Counted from the stretch's first letter, positions 26,303-36,335 are shown. The stretch is DNA of 64,000 nucleotides from Prosthecobacter algae (GCF_039542385.1 NZ_BAABIA010000012.1:79700-143699), one strand, 5' to 3'. Notes: generated by a model from the letters alone, not told the origin. Translations and numbers: made by a program.

Positions 26303-26386
26303 ATGATTGACCTCCTCTACCTCGGCCTCTCCGTCGCCTTCATCGTCCTCTGCGTTCTCTACGCTCGCGTCATCGAAACCCTCTGA
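26303..26386 (+). CDS. 27-residue membrane peptide preceding kdpF
   Basis: A short reading frame, ATG to TGA, begins MIDLLYLGLSVAFIVLCVLY and ends in ARVIETL. It is almost entirely one hydrophobic helix with a charged C-terminus. It sits 12 bp upstream of kdpF in the kdp operon. Similar unnamed peptides of 25-30 residues are known ahead of kdpF in other bacteria, so it is probably translated, perhaps as an accessory of the Kdp complex. No experimental evidence is implied. Confidence 0.6.
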   Translation: MIDLLYLGLSVAFIVLCVLYARVIETL

Positions 26387-26398
26387 TCACTGCCCGCC

Positions 26399-26482
26399 AT
26401 GGAAACCTTCCTCATCGCACTCATCGCCACGGCTCTGCTGGCCTACCTCCTGGTAGCCATGCTGCGCCCCGAAAAATTTTAA
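26399..26482 (+). CDS. kdpF: Potassium-transporting ATPase subunit KdpF
   Basis: 27 residues, METFLIALIATALLAYLLVA followed by MLRPEKF. The single helix ending in the LRPEKF motif is the KdpF signature. KdpF stabilises the KdpABC complex in the membrane and is not essential for transport. It lies directly before kdpA (12 bp). Confidence 0.9.
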   Translation: METFLIALIATALLAYLLVAMLRPEKF

Positions 26483-26494
26483 TCATCCACGACC

Positions 26495-28207
26495 ATGCAT
26501 ACGAACGACTGGCTGCAACTTGCCCTATTCCTGGGCCTCCTCGCGCTCATCACCAAGCCCCTCGGCCTCTACCTCATGCAGGTGCTGGATGCCCAGGGCC
26601 GCACCTGGCTGGACCCCATCCTGAAACCCATCGAAAAACTGACCTATCGCCTCCTGGGCACCGATCCCCAGCGCGAGCAGAATTGGAAACAATACACGCT
26701 CTCCATGCTCGCCTTCAGCCTCATCGGGATCGTCTTCACCTACCTCATCCTGCGCTGCCAGCACCTGCTGCCGTGGAATCCCCAGGGCCTGCCTGCCCTA
26801 AGCCCGCACCTGGCCTTTAACACCGCTGTCAGCTTCACCACCAATACCAACTGGCAGAGCTATGGTGGCGAGGCCACCCTCTCCTACTTCAGCCAGATGG
26901 TGGGGCTGACGTTTCATAACTTCGTCTCGGCTGCCACCGGCATCGCCATCGCCGCCGCCCTCGTGCGTGGCATTGCACGCAGTTCAGGGAAGACGTTGGG
27001 CAACTTCTGGGCCGACCTCGTGCGTGTCACCTATTACCTACTGCTGCCCCTGTGCGGCGCCTTCGCCCTCTTCTTGGTTTCCCAAGGCATGATTCAGAAC
27101 TTCGAATCCTACACCAAGGCCACCACGCTGGAAGGTACAGAACAAGTCATCGCTCAAGGCCCCATGGCCTCTCAGGTCGCCATCAAGATGCTGGGCACCA
27201 ATGGCGGCGGTTTTGTGAATGCGAACGCAGCGCACCCTTTTGAAAACCCCACCCCGCTTTCCAATCTCGTGCAGATGCTTGCCATCTTCGCCATCGGCAG
27301 TGGCCTAACGTATTATTTAGGGCGCATGGTGAAAAACCAAGCGCACGGCTGGGCTGTCTGGGCCGCGATGATGGTGCTGTTTACCAGCGGTGTGTTGGTT
27401 TGCGCCCATGCTGAGGCCCAGGGCAACCCCATCCACCAGCAGCTCGGTGTCGCCGCAACGGATGGGAACATGGAGGGCAAGGAGGTGCGCTTTGGCATCT
27501 TCAATTCCTCCCTCTTCGCCACCGTCACGACGGCCGCCTCCTGCGGCGCGGTGAATTCCATGCACGACTCCTTCACCGCCATCGGGGGTTTTGTGCCCCT
27601 ATTCATGATGGAGCTGGGCGAGGTGGTCATCGGCGGTGTCGGGGCCGGTCTTTACGGCATGCTTGTGTTTGTCATCCTGGCCGTCTTCATCGCTGGCCTC
27701 ATGGTGGGCCGCACGCCGGAATACCTCGGCAAAAAGATTCAGGCGAAGGAGGTCAAGCTGGCCATGCTCACCCTGCTCATCCTCACGCTCAGCATCCTCG
27801 GTTTCACCGCCTGGGCCAGCGTCAGCGCTTGGGGTCTGGCAGGTCTGAACAACGCAGGCCCGCATGGCTTTAGCGAGATGCTGTATGCCTACTCCTCCGC
27901 CACAGCCAACAACGGCAGCGCCTTTGCCGGCCTGACGGCGAACACCCCCTGGTACAATACCACGTTAGGCGTCGCCATGCTCATCGGTCGGTTTCTCATG
28001 ATTGTGCCCATCATGGCTCTGGCTGGATCTTTGGTGCAGAAGCAGGCCGCACCGCCCACCGCCGGCACCTTCCCTGCCCATGGGGCCACCTTTACCCTGC
28101 TGCTCATCGGCACGGTCCTCCTCGTCGGCGCGCTGAATTTCCTCCCTGCCCTGGCCTTAGGTCCCGTCGTTGAGCACTTCCTCACGCTCCAGGGCCGCTT
28201 GTTCTAA
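26495..28207 (+). CDS. kdpA: Potassium-transporting ATPase subunit KdpA
   Basis: 570 residues, integral membrane. KdpA is the K+-selective channel-like subunit of the Kdp pump. The four selectivity-filter-like loops are visible: [56 protein letters not shown] and [13 protein letters not shown]. Full length relative to E. coli KdpA (557). The operon continues with kdpB 22 bp later. Confidence 0.98.
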   Translation: MHTNDWLQLALFLGLLALITKPLGLYLMQVLDAQGRTWLDPILKPIEKLTYRLLGTDPQREQNWKQYTLSMLAFSLIGIVFTYLILRCQHLLPWNPQGLPALSPHLAFNTAVSFTTNTNWQSYGGEATLSYFSQMVGLTFHNFVSAATGIAIAAALVRGIARSSGKTLGNFWADLVRVTYYLLLPLCGAFALFLVSQGMIQNFESYTKATTLEGTEQVIAQGPMASQVAIKMLGTNGGGFVNANAAHPFENPTPLSNLVQMLAIFAIGSGLTYYLGRMVKNQAHGWAVWAAMMVLFTSGVLVCAHAEAQGNPIHQQLGVAATDGNMEGKEVRFGIFNSSLFATVTTAASCGAVNSMHDSFTAIGGFVPLFMMELGEVVIGGVGAGLYGMLVFVILAVFIAGLMVGRTPEYLGKKIQAKEVKLAMLTLLILTLSILGFTAWASVSAWGLAGLNNAGPHGFSEMLYAYSSATANNGSAFAGLTANTPWYNTTLGVAMLIGRFLMIVPIMALAGSLVQKQAAPPTAGTFPAHGATFTLLLIGTVLLVGALNFLPALALGPVVEHFLTLQGRLF

Positions 28208-28229
28208 TCAACCTTTCACCTCGACTCTT

Positions 28230-30239
28230 ATGTCACACACACCCAGTTCCCTTTTCGACGCCTCCATTGTCGTCCCCGCCCTCGGCGAGTCGTTCAAAAA
28301 ACTCGACCCGCGCCTGATGGTGAAAAACCCCGTCATGTTCGTGACGCTCGTCGGCGCACTGCTCACCACCTTCAGCATCTTTACGGCTGGGGAAGATCGT
28401 GCCTTCATCATCCAGCTCAGTGTCTGGCTGTGGTTCACCGTTTTGTTTGCCAACTTCGCTGAAGCCGTCGCTGAAGGCCGTGGCAAAGCTCAGGCGGACA
28501 GCCTGCGCCGTGCCCGCAAAGACACCATGGCCCGTCGCCTCATCGGCAACGATGAAAAACTGGTGCCCGCCGCCGCTCTGGAAAAAGGTGAACTCGTCGT
28601 CTGTGAAGCCGGCGATGTCATCCCTGCCGATGGAGAAGTGATACAGGGCATCGCCAGCGTGGATGAGGCCGCTATCACGGGTGAGTCCGCGCCCGTCATC
28701 CGCGAAAGCGGGGGTGATCGCAGCGCTGTCACAGGTGGCACACGGGTCATCAGCGACCGCATCGTCATCCGCATCACTTCGGAGAAAGGCCAGACATTCT
28801 TGGATCGCATGATCTCCATGGTGGAAGGCGCACAGCGTCAAAAAACGCCGAACGAAATCGCTCTCACCATCCTGCTTTCAGCCATGACGCTGATCTTCCT
28901 GCTGGTGTGCATCACGCTCATGCCCTTCGGGGTTTATGCCGGGGCAAATTTCTCCATCCCCGTGCTCATCGCCCTGCTGGTGTGTTTGATTCCCACCACC
29001 ATCGGCGGGTTGCTCAGCGCTATCGGCATCAGCGGGATTGATCGCCTCATCCGCCGCAATGTCATGGCCACCAGTGGGCGTGCGGTGGAGGCTGCGGGTG
29101 ACATTGACGTGCTGCTGCTGGACAAAACAGGCACCATCACCATCGGCAATCGCATGGCCTCAGACTTCCGCCCTGCCCCGGGCATCACCGAGCAGCAACT
29201 CGCCGATGCCGCCCAGCTCGCCTCCTTGGCCGATGAAACCCCCGAAGGCCGCAGCATCGTGGTGCTGGCGAAGGAGAAGTTTAACATTCGTGGTCGCGAA
29301 CTCGCCGCACCGCATGCCACCTTCATCCCCTTCACTGCCCAGACACGCATGAGCGGCGTGGACCTGGATGGACGCAGCATTCGCAAAGGTGCAGCCGATT
29401 CCATCAAAGCTTACATCATCAACCAAGGCGGCACTTATCCGGCTGAAGTGGCCAAGGCCGTGGAAGCAGCCTCCCGCGCTGGGCGCACGCCCCTCGTCGT
29501 TTCCGAAGGCAACCAGGTCCTCGGCATTGTCGAACTGAAGGACGTGGTCAAAGGCGGCATCAAAGAACGTTTCGCACAGCTCCGCAAAATGGGCATCCGC
29601 ACCGTCATGATCACCGGAGACAACCCCATGACCGCCGCCGCCATCGCCGCCGAGGCGGGGGTGGATGACTTCATGGCCCAGGCCACTCCAGAAGATAAAC
29701 TGAAGCGCATCCGCGATGAGCAGGCCGCAGGCCATCTGGTGGCTATGACCGGGGACGGCACCAATGATGCCCCCGCCCTGGCCCAGGCCGATGTGGGCGT
29801 GGCCATGAATACAGGCACCCAGGCCGCCCGTGAAGCGGGCAACATGGTGGACCTGGACAGCAACCCCACGAAGCTCATCGAGATCGTCGAAATCGGCAAG
29901 CAACTGCTCATGACCCGTGGCAGCCTAACCACCTTTAGCATCTCCAATGATGTCGCGAAATACTTTGCCATCATCCCCGCCATGATCATGGCCACTTTCC
30001 CTGAAGTGGCCCCGCTGAATATCATGGGCCTCGTAAGCCCGCAAAGCGCCATCCTCAGCGCCGTCATCTTCAATGCCCTCATCATCGTGGCCCTCATCCC
30101 CCTAGCGCTGAAAGGCGTGCCTTATCGGGCCATGGGCGCGGTGGCTGTGCTGCGGCGGAACCTCCTCGTCTATGGCCTTGGCGGCCTCATCGTCCCCTTC
30201 ATCGGCATCAAGATCATTGACCTGATCATCAATCTCTAA
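28230..30239 (+). CDS. kdpB: Potassium-transporting P-type ATPase subunit KdpB
   Basis: 669 residues from the ATG at 28230. The frame is open 20 codons upstream into kdpA, but [30 protein letters not shown] fits the family N-terminus. P-type ATPase motifs: TGES in the actuator domain (150-153), phosphorylation motif [10 protein letters not shown] with Asp298, and [29 protein letters not shown] in the hinge region. TGES includes the serine known to be a regulatory phosphorylation site in E. coli KdpB (Ser162). KdpB hydrolyses ATP to energise K+ movement through KdpA. Confidence 0.98.
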   Translation: MSHTPSSLFDASIVVPALGESFKKLDPRLMVKNPVMFVTLVGALLTTFSIFTAGEDRAFIIQLSVWLWFTVLFANFAEAVAEGRGKAQADSLRRARKDTMARRLIGNDEKLVPAAALEKGELVVCEAGDVIPADGEVIQGIASVDEAAITGESAPVIRESGGDRSAVTGGTRVISDRIVIRITSEKGQTFLDRMISMVEGAQRQKTPNEIALTILLSAMTLIFLLVCITLMPFGVYAGANFSIPVLIALLVCLIPTTIGGLLSAIGISGIDRLIRRNVMATSGRAVEAAGDIDVLLLDKTGTITIGNRMASDFRPAPGITEQQLADAAQLASLADETPEGRSIVVLAKEKFNIRGRELAAPHATFIPFTAQTRMSGVDLDGRSIRKGAADSIKAYIINQGGTYPAEVAKAVEAASRAGRTPLVVSEGNQVLGIVELKDVVKGGIKERFAQLRKMGIRTVMITGDNPMTAAAIAAEAGVDDFMAQATPEDKLKRIRDEQAAGHLVAMTGDGTNDAPALAQADVGVAMNTGTQAAREAGNMVDLDSNPTKLIEIVEIGKQLLMTRGSLTTFSISNDVAKYFAIIPAMIMATFPEVAPLNIMGLVSPQSAILSAVIFNALIIVALIPLALKGVPYRAMGAVAVLRRNLLVYGLGGLIVPFIGIKIIDLIINL

Positions 30240-30252
30240 TCACCCACCTCTT

Positions 30253-30837
30253 ATGAAACTGCTTCTCCAAGAAATCCGCCCCGCCATCGTCGCCACCTTT
30301 GTTCTGGCTGGCATCACCTGCGGTGTTTACCCCCTGCTCGTTACCACAGTGGCGCAGGCAGCGTTTAAAGATCAGGCCCAGGGCAGCCTCATCGTCGGGG
30401 CCGATGGCAAAGTACGCGGCTCCAGCCTGCTGGGGCAAAACTTCACCTCTGAGCGCTACTTCCACACACGTCCCAGCGCGGCGGGTAGCGGTTACGACGG
30501 TGCCAGCTCCAGCGGCAGCAACCTCGGGCCCACCTCTCAAAAACTGCGGGATCAGATCCAGGAACGTCTCACCGCCTACCGGACTCTGAATGGCCTAGCT
30601 GCCGATGCCGAAGTCCCTGCCGATGCCGTCACCGCCTCCGGCTCCGGTTTGGACCCACACATCAGCGTCAAAAACGCCACGATTCAGGCTGCCCGTGTGG
30701 CTAAGGCGAGAAACCTGCCCTTGCCAAAGGTCGAAAGCCTCATCACCGCCCACACCAGCACGCCCACGTTTGGGCTGCTAGGTGAGGCACGGGTGAATGT
30801 CGTCTCGCTCAATCTGGCACTCGACGCCGCCAAGTAA
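30253..30837 (+). CDS. kdpC: Potassium-transporting ATPase subunit KdpC
   Basis: 194 residues. One N-terminal membrane helix (IVATFVLAGITCGVYPLLVT) is followed by a periplasmic domain with SLLGQNFTSERYFHTRPSAAGSGYDGASSSGSNLGPTS and VTASGSGLDPHISVKNATIQAARVAKAR, both KdpC signatures. KdpC assists K+ binding or stabilises the complex. It is 13 bp from kdpB and 18 bp from kdpD. Confidence 0.97.
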   Translation: MKLLLQEIRPAIVATFVLAGITCGVYPLLVTTVAQAAFKDQAQGSLIVGADGKVRGSSLLGQNFTSERYFHTRPSAAGSGYDGASSSGSNLGPTSQKLRDQIQERLTAYRTLNGLAADAEVPADAVTASGSGLDPHISVKNATIQAARVAKARNLPLPKVESLITAHTSTPTFGLLGEARVNVVSLNLALDAAK

Positions 30838-30855
30838 CTCGTCTCAAGATACGCC

Positions 30856-33489
30856 ATGCACCCGGAATCTCCACACCCCAACCCCGATGCTCTGCTGGCG
30901 CAGATGCAGAAGGAGCACTCCCAGGCGCAGCCAGGGCGGCTGCATATCTTCCTGGGCATGTGCCCCGGGGTGGGAAAAACCTACGCCATGCTGCAGGCGG
31001 CCCGACAGAGGGCCAAAGAGGGAGTGGAGGTGCTTGTGGGCGTGGTGGAAACACATGGTCGCCATGAGACCTCCGCCTTGCTGGAGGGCCTGCATGTTTT
31101 ACCACGCAAGCTGTTAGACCATCGTGGCTACTCGTTGGAAGAATTCGATGTGGATGAGGTACTGCGCCTGCGCCCGCAGCTTGTGCTGGTGGATGAACTG
31201 GCCCACACCAATGCCCCCGGCTCACGCCATGCCAAACGTTACCAGGATGTGCTGGAGCTGATGGATGCCGGGCTGGATGTGTACACCACCCTGAACGTCC
31301 AGCACATCGAGAGCCAGGTGGACATCGTCCAGCAAATCAGCGGTGTGGCCATTCAGGAAAAAGTACCGGACTCGCTGCTGGATCGTGCGCATGAGATCCA
31401 GCTCATTGACCTCAGTGCCGAAAAGCTACTGGAGCGCATGGCGGAGGGCAAAGTGTACATGGGTGAAAGGGCCGAACACGCCGTCTCGAATTTCTTCAAA
31501 GAAGGCACCCTCACCGCCCTGCGCGAACTCGCCCTCCGTTTCACTGCCGAGCGCGTGGATCGTGACCTCGATGACATCCGCCGGACACGGCGCGTGACCA
31601 GCGCCTGGAAGACCAATGCGCGTCTCCTGGTCGGCATCGGTCCCAGCCCTTATGCGGAAAGTCTCATCCGCTGGACCCGCCGCGCGGCCGCAAGACTGGA
31701 CGGCAACTGGATCGTCGCTTGGGTGGAAAGATCCGCCCCGCTCACCCCTGCCGAACAAGAAGTGCTGACACGCGCTCTCGGGCTGGCACGTCGCCTAGGT
31801 GCCGAGGTGGTCACCCTCACCGGGGATGATGTGGCGGAGGCCCTACTGCAGTTCGCTAGCGAACGCAACGTCTCCCAGATCGTTGTGGGTAAGCCTGACA
31901 AACGCACTTGGGGCGGCTCGCTGGCAGATCGCCTCATCGCCGAAAGTGGTGACATTGACGTCTGTGTGGTTCGCCCCGTAGCTGGGCGGCAGCTCACAGC
32001 CCCTGCCGCGCCACCTGCCAGCACGCCCATCTCCCAGGTGGGAGAGTATAGCTGGGCTGTGGCCCTCACCTTCGTGCTAACGAGCCTCTGCTGGGCTTTA
32101 CTTCCAGTTACTGGGTACACCTTTGTCGCCCTCGTTTTGTTGCTCGGCGTCATGGCCGCAGGCATGCGTTTTAGTCGAGGCCCGGTACTGGCCATGGCTT
32201 CTGTCAGTGCTCTCGCTTGGAACTACTTTTTCATCCCGCCTCAGTTCACCCTGCACATTGACCAGCCCGAGGACATGCTCATGTTTGGCATGTTCTTTCT
32301 CGTGGCGCTCAGCATGGGCCATCTCACCACACGCCTGCGCCAGCGTGAGGCCGCCGAGCGCCGCCGCCAGCGCCAGACCGCAGCCCTCCTGCGCGTCACC
32401 CAAAGCGCCGCCCTTGCAGCAGAGCCGGACAAAGGGTTGCATGAAGCTCTGCGAGTGATCACCGATCTCTTGCAGTCTGGAGTCTCCCTGGTCCTGCGTC
32501 AAAGTGACCATACCCTCAGCCCCACGGCACATCCCTCCAGCAGCTTTCAGCCTAACTCCAAGGAGTGGGGCGTGGTGGCCTGGAGCTTTGATCACAAACA
32601 AGTCGCCGGTCGTTTCACCGATACCCTGCCCGAGTCCGACGCCACCTGGTTTCCGCTGCAAACCGCCACCTCCACCATGGGCGTGCTGGGCATCCGCCTG
32701 GAGCGCGATGGCAGGCTGGATTTCACCACCCGGCAGACCATTGAGGCGCTGGCCCTGCAACTCGCACTGGTCTTGGAAAAGGAACATTTCATCCAGGCTG
32801 CCAGCCGGGCCGAGGTGCTGGAGCAATCTGAAAAGCTGCGCCAAACCCTGCTGGACAGCGTTTCCCACGAGCTCAAAACTCCCCTCGCTGTCATCAAAGC
32901 CAGCCTGGAAGGCCTAAGCGAACACCCGGCTGCCAGCAACCCCTACACCGGAGAAATCGCCACCGCCACCGAGCGTCTCCAGCGTGTGGTGGATCACCTC
33001 CTGCACATGACACGCATCGAGTCTGCCGTAATGCAGCCGCACCTCGATTGGTGCGACATACGCGATGTCATCCAGGCAGCCCGCTCTGCCGCAGGACCCG
33101 CTTTGACGGCCCATCCGCTGAGCGTCTTCATTCCAGATACCATGCCTCTGGTTAGGCTAGATCATAGCCTCATGGCGCAAGCTCTGGCCAATATCCTGCA
33201 CAACGCCACTGCCTACACACCGGCGGGCACCGCGATTGACATTCGTGTCACCGTGCAGGGAGATCGTCTGCATCTCACCGTTCGAGATCATGGCCCAGGC
33301 TTCGCAGGTGAAAGTGCGCTGCGGGTGTTTGAAAAATTTTATCGCTCCCCAGGCAGTCCCGCAGGAGGCACAGGCCTCGGTTTGGCCATTACCCGAGGTT
33401 TCGTGCGAGCCCAGGGCGGAGAGATCACCGCCCGCAACCACCCCGATGGCGGTGCCGAGGTGGCCATCGAAATGAAACGTGTTTTTTAA
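30856..33489 (+). CDS. kdpD: Osmosensitive K+ channel histidine kinase KdpD
   Basis: 877 residues, close to E. coli KdpD (894). The N-terminal KdpD domain carries the Walker-like FLGMCPGVGKTYAML (34-46) and LVDELAHTNAPGSRHAKRYQDV. A universal-stress-like domain follows (LVGIGPSPYAESLIRWTRRAAARLDG). Four membrane helices lie around 395-490, then a GAF-like region, then the kinase: H-box SVSHELKTPLAVIKAS with His671, an N-box ALANILHNATAYTP, and G-boxes in RDHGPGFAG and GGTGLGLAITRGF. It senses K+ limitation and phosphorylates KdpE. Co-transcribed with kdpFABC. Confidence 0.97.
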   Translation: MHPESPHPNPDALLAQMQKEHSQAQPGRLHIFLGMCPGVGKTYAMLQAARQRAKEGVEVLVGVVETHGRHETSALLEGLHVLPRKLLDHRGYSLEEFDVDEVLRLRPQLVLVDELAHTNAPGSRHAKRYQDVLELMDAGLDVYTTLNVQHIESQVDIVQQISGVAIQEKVPDSLLDRAHEIQLIDLSAEKLLERMAEGKVYMGERAEHAVSNFFKEGTLTALRELALRFTAERVDRDLDDIRRTRRVTSAWKTNARLLVGIGPSPYAESLIRWTRRAAARLDGNWIVAWVERSAPLTPAEQEVLTRALGLARRLGAEVVTLTGDDVAEALLQFASERNVSQIVVGKPDKRTWGGSLADRLIAESGDIDVCVVRPVAGRQLTAPAAPPASTPISQVGEYSWAVALTFVLTSLCWALLPVTGYTFVALVLLLGVMAAGMRFSRGPVLAMASVSALAWNYFFIPPQFTLHIDQPEDMLMFGMFFLVALSMGHLTTRLRQREAAERRRQRQTAALLRVTQSAALAAEPDKGLHEALRVITDLLQSGVSLVLRQSDHTLSPTAHPSSSFQPNSKEWGVVAWSFDHKQVAGRFTDTLPESDATWFPLQTATSTMGVLGIRLERDGRLDFTTRQTIEALALQLALVLEKEHFIQAASRAEVLEQSEKLRQTLLDSVSHELKTPLAVIKASLEGLSEHPAASNPYTGEIATATERLQRVVDHLLHMTRIESAVMQPHLDWCDIRDVIQAARSAAGPALTAHPLSVFIPDTMPLVRLDHSLMAQALANILHNATAYTPAGTAIDIRVTVQGDRLHLTVRDHGPGFAGESALRVFEKFYRSPGSPAGGTGLGLAITRGFVRAQGGEITARNHPDGGAEVAIEMKRVF

Positions 33490-33557
33490 GCGGTTGTCTT
33501 TGCCAGAATCATCCCGCTCGCTGACGTGTGGTTCTTCCACCAAGTCACCGCCCCTGC

Positions 33558-34214
33558 ATGACCTGCCTGATCATAGATGATGAACCCCAGATCCGCCGCC
33601 TGTTGCGGCTGGCCCTGGAATCACGCGGCTACACCGTGCGCGAGGCGGAGGCCGGTCAGTTAGGCCTGCAAGAAGCGGCCTTTCATAAACCGAATGCCAT
33701 CCTGCTGGATTTGGGCCTGCCAGACATGGACGGACTGGAAGTGCTGAAACGCCTGCGTGAATGGAGCGATGTCCCCGTGCTGATCCTCAGTGTGCGCGAT
33801 CAAGAAAGCATCAAAGTCGCCGCTCTGGAAAATGGCGCAGATGACTACGTGACGAAACCCTTTGGCACCGCCGAGCTCATGGCCCGCCTCACCGCCATCA
33901 CCCGGCGGCAACGAAGCGTGGAGGTGGCCGAGGTCACTCTCGGCCCCTTGCATATCAGCCTGGTAGATCACGCCGTCACGCTCGCTGGGCAGGAGGTGAA
34001 GCTCACGCCAACCGAGTACGCCCTGCTGAAGGCCCTCGCCCGGCATCCAGGGAAAATCATCACCCAGCAGCAGCTCCTCAAAGCCGTGTGGCCTGGCATG
34101 AACGTGGACCAAACTGCCGCTCTGCGCGTGCACGTGAACCACCTCCGCAGCAAAGTTGGCAGCAGTGTGGAGATCCGCAATGAGCCGGGCATCGGCTACC
34201 GTATCCTTGGTTAG
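33558..34214 (+). CDS. kdpE: Response regulator KdpE (OmpR/PhoB family)
   Basis: 218 residues from the ATG at 33558; a GTG ten codons earlier is less likely. The receiver domain starts CLIIDDEPQIRRLL, the phospho-acceptor is Asp51 in ILLDLGLPDMDG, and the conserved Lys is in DDYVTKPFGTAELMARL. The C-terminal winged helix is VKLTPTEYALLKALARHPGKIITQQQLLKAVWPG...LRVHVNHLRSKV...NEPGIGYRI, the KdpE form. It would activate kdp transcription, probably through the direct repeats at 26212-26248. A weak GC hairpin at 34221-34241 (GAGGCGG/CCGCCCTC with a bulge) follows and may end the transcript. Confidence 0.96.
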   Translation: MTCLIIDDEPQIRRLLRLALESRGYTVREAEAGQLGLQEAAFHKPNAILLDLGLPDMDGLEVLKRLREWSDVPVLILSVRDQESIKVAALENGADDYVTKPFGTAELMARLTAITRRQRSVEVAEVTLGPLHISLVDHAVTLAGQEVKLTPTEYALLKALARHPGKIITQQQLLKAVWPGMNVDQTAALRVHVNHLRSKVGSSVEIRNEPGIGYRILG

Positions 34215-34268
34215 GCATTCGAGGCGGCTTCCACCGCCCTCAGAAAACCCTTCTTTTCAGGAGAAAGC

Positions 34269-35702
34269 TCACTCCTCCTTGGCCTTTCCCTTCGCCTTTT
34301 TCTTCCCCTTCCCTTTGGCACTGCCGTTGCTTTGGCTGCCGGACGTGGAGGGCACTTCTTCACCAGCCGCCGGGAGTGCTGCCGCCAGCCGTGCCTTGGT
34401 TTTGCTCATGTCAGCCTCAGTGGCCAGGTTCGTCCACTCGTTCGGGTCCTTGGAGTGGTCATACAGTTCCTCGCTTCCATCGGCGTAGCGGATGTAGCGC
34501 CAGCGGGCATCCTTCACCGCGTGATTGCCACGGCCATGCGTGCAGATGGCCACCTGCCCCCACGTGCTGGTGGGGTCCTTCAGCAGAGGCATCAGGCTGG
34601 CACCCTTGACATGCACCGGCAAAGGAAGCCCTGTCAGTTCACACAGCGTGGGGTAAATGTTCAAGTAGTCCACAGGTGCTTTGCAAACACTGTTAGGCTT
34701 GGTGATGCCAGGGGCCACGATGGCGCAGGAGGTGCGCGTGGTTTCTTCCCAGAGGGCAAATTTGCGCCAATGCTGTTTCTCCCCCAGAGCCCAGCCATGG
34801 TCCGTCCACCAGACGATGATCGTCTTGTCCTTACGTGGACTCGCATCCAGTCCATCCAGCAGGCGGCCCACCTGATCATCCAAAAAGGAAATGGTGGCCA
34901 GATACGCCTGCACCGCCTTTTTCCACTGGTCACCTTTCAGCACCGCTGCGTGATCCCCCTGTGGTTTGGCCATCTGCACGCCTGCTGCAGGAATGTCCGC
35001 GAGGTCATCGTCCTTCGTCACCGGAAGCTGGATGCCTTCCAACGGAAACCGGTCGTAATACTCCTGCGGCACATACCACGGCAGGTGCGGCTTCACATAA
35101 CCCACACCGAGGAAAAGCGGTTTGTCCAGCGGGGCCGTCTTGAGTTGATTCACGGCCCAGTCGGTGAGCTTGTAATCGCCCATCTCCTGCGGTTTCGAAT
35201 TCACGGCACCCCAGTCAAAGTGGCCGCTTTTCAGCCCGTTCATGTTTTCTTCATGCTCGTTGATGCTAGGGAAAAGCCCCTCCCATTTCGTCCAGCCATC
35301 CTCACGCCCCTCTGCATTGAAGTTGTGATAAATCTTGCCGCCACCAAGAGTGTTGTAGCCCTGGGCCAGGAAGTGGCGGTTGATCGTCAGCGTGTCCTTC
35401 ATCACGCCCTGAGCCGGATCGCCATTCGTGTAAATACCCGTCTGCCAGGGACGCAGGCCGCTCATCAGCGCCGCCCGCGAGGGATTGCACGCCGGGGCTG
35501 CACAGTGGCTATTGGTGAAGGCCATGCCACGCGCGACCAGTCGGTCGATGTTCGGTGTCTTTGTCTGCGGATGCCCACCCAGGTGGGTGACCCAGTCGTT
35601 CAAATCATCCACGGCGATGAAGAGGACATCCGGCTTTTCAGCCGCTGAAAGACTGAGTGAAAACAGGCCCAGCAGGGCAATGAGAAGGCGCATGGGTTTC
35701 AT
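34269..35702 (-). CDS. Secreted sulfatase (iduronate-2-sulfatase type)
   Basis: 477 residues from ATG 35702; an upstream in-frame extension lies over the divergent promoter. A signal peptide (MRLLIALLGLFSLSLSAAE) indicates export. The alkaline-phosphatase-fold metal site starts FIAVDDLND, and CNPSR at Cys72 is the formylglycine-forming CxPSR motif, so a sulfatase-modifying enzyme is needed. HPQTKTPNIDRLVARGMAF, YVKPHLPWYVPQEY and WWTDHGWALGEKQHWRKF are typical of iduronate-2-sulfatases. The C-terminus is Lys-rich (GKGKKKAKGKAKEE), which is unusual. Substrate is probably a sulfated polysaccharide. It is divergent from a cupin gene. Confidence 0.92.
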   Translation of the reverse strand: MKPMRLLIALLGLFSLSLSAAEKPDVLFIAVDDLNDWVTHLGGHPQTKTPNIDRLVARGMAFTNSHCAAPACNPSRAALMSGLRPWQTGIYTNGDPAQGVMKDTLTINRHFLAQGYNTLGGGKIYHNFNAEGREDGWTKWEGLFPSINEHEENMNGLKSGHFDWGAVNSKPQEMGDYKLTDWAVNQLKTAPLDKPLFLGVGYVKPHLPWYVPQEYYDRFPLEGIQLPVTKDDDLADIPAAGVQMAKPQGDHAAVLKGDQWKKAVQAYLATISFLDDQVGRLLDGLDASPRKDKTIIVWWTDHGWALGEKQHWRKFALWEETTRTSCAIVAPGITKPNSVCKAPVDYLNIYPTLCELTGLPLPVHVKGASLMPLLKDPTSTWGQVAICTHGRGNHAVKDARWRYIRYADGSEELYDHSKDPNEWTNLATEADMSKTKARLAAALPAAGEEVPSTSGSQSNGSAKGKGKKKAKGKAKEE

Positions 35703-35787
35703 GAGCGCTGGGGAACGTGGTGAGCGCAAACCATCTTCCCTTTTTTTCTTCATTGCATCGTCACTCCTCTGTCTTTCCTTATCGCTC

Positions 35788-36165
35788 ATGACTCCACCAC
35801 CTTCCGGTCCGCTGCTCATCCGTCATGAAGGCCACACGCCGCGCGAGCGCAGCACCTGTGGCTGGCGGGATCGCCTCATCAGCCACGAAGACGCACCGCT
35901 CTCACCTGTCGCCTGGGCACATGCCGTGGACATTGATGGGGCCAAGCTGCATTACCACAAACGCTCCACCGAGCTCTACTACGTGCTCTCAGGTAGTGGT
36001 ACAGTGCTGCTGGATGGCATGGAGCAAGCCGTCTCTGCAGGCTCACTCGTCCACATCCCCCCAGGCGTCATCCATGGTGCCAGGGGGCAAATGCGCGTCC
36101 TCGTCATCGGCATCCCCGACATCGCAGAAGACGACTATTTTGAAGCCGAAGAAGCGGAGCCTTAG
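35788..36165 (+). CDS. Small cupin-domain protein
   Basis: 125 residues from ATG 35788. The upstream open frame overlaps the sulfatase gene and is not coding. The cupin core is seen in motif 1 AKLHYHKRSTELYYVLSGSGTVLLDG and motif 2 SLVHIPPGVIHGAR, which supply the His/Glu metal ligands. It ends in an acidic tail (EDDYFEAEEAEP). Such single-domain cupins often bind sugars or act as isomerases, consistent with the divergent sulfatase neighbour, but the substrate is unknown. Confidence 0.82.
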   Translation: MTPPPSGPLLIRHEGHTPRERSTCGWRDRLISHEDAPLSPVAWAHAVDIDGAKLHYHKRSTELYYVLSGSGTVLLDGMEQAVSAGSLVHIPPGVIHGARGQMRVLVIGIPDIAEDDYFEAEEAEP

Positions 36166-36169
36166 GGCC

Positions 36170-36280
36170 TCAGCGTGGAGCTGGAAGGACTCCCGCAAGG
36201 ATCATCAGCACGATCAGCACCAGCAACAAAGCCGCAGCCACAGAGAAGGTGGTCTTGGAGGGAATGGGGGTGATTTTCAT
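36170..36280 (-). CDS. 36-residue predicted single-helix membrane peptide
   Basis: ATG at 36280 to TGA at 36172-36170 encodes MKITPIPSKTTFSVAAALLL, then a run of VLIVLMILAG and the end VLPAPR. A polar N-terminus followed by about 20 hydrophobic residues makes a single-pass membrane peptide. An AGGG element precedes the ATG by about seven bases, and a palindrome resembling the TetR operator lies 38-55 bp upstream (36318-36335). The stop is five bases from the convergent cupin stop. I do not recognise the family; it could be a stress-induced small membrane protein. Too short to be sure it is translated. Confidence 0.5.
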   Translation of the reverse strand: MKITPIPSKTTFSVAAALLLVLIVLMILAGVLPAPR

Positions 36281-36317
36281 AATTTCGCCCTGTTTATATC
36301 TCAATGAATCGTAAATG

Positions 36318-36335
36318 CATAGTACATACTATGTA
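36318..36335. promoter_or_regulatory. Palindrome related to the TetR operator, upstream of the 36-residue peptide
   Basis: Overlapping perfect palindromes: CATAGTA-CA-TACTATG (36318-36333) and TACATA-C-TATGTA (36323-36335). It contains TACATACTA (36323-36331), identical to one arm of the TetR operator at 26127-26146. It is the likely promoter region for the small minus-strand gene at 36170-36280, with a TATA-like TATAAA between the site and the start codon. Confidence 0.5.
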
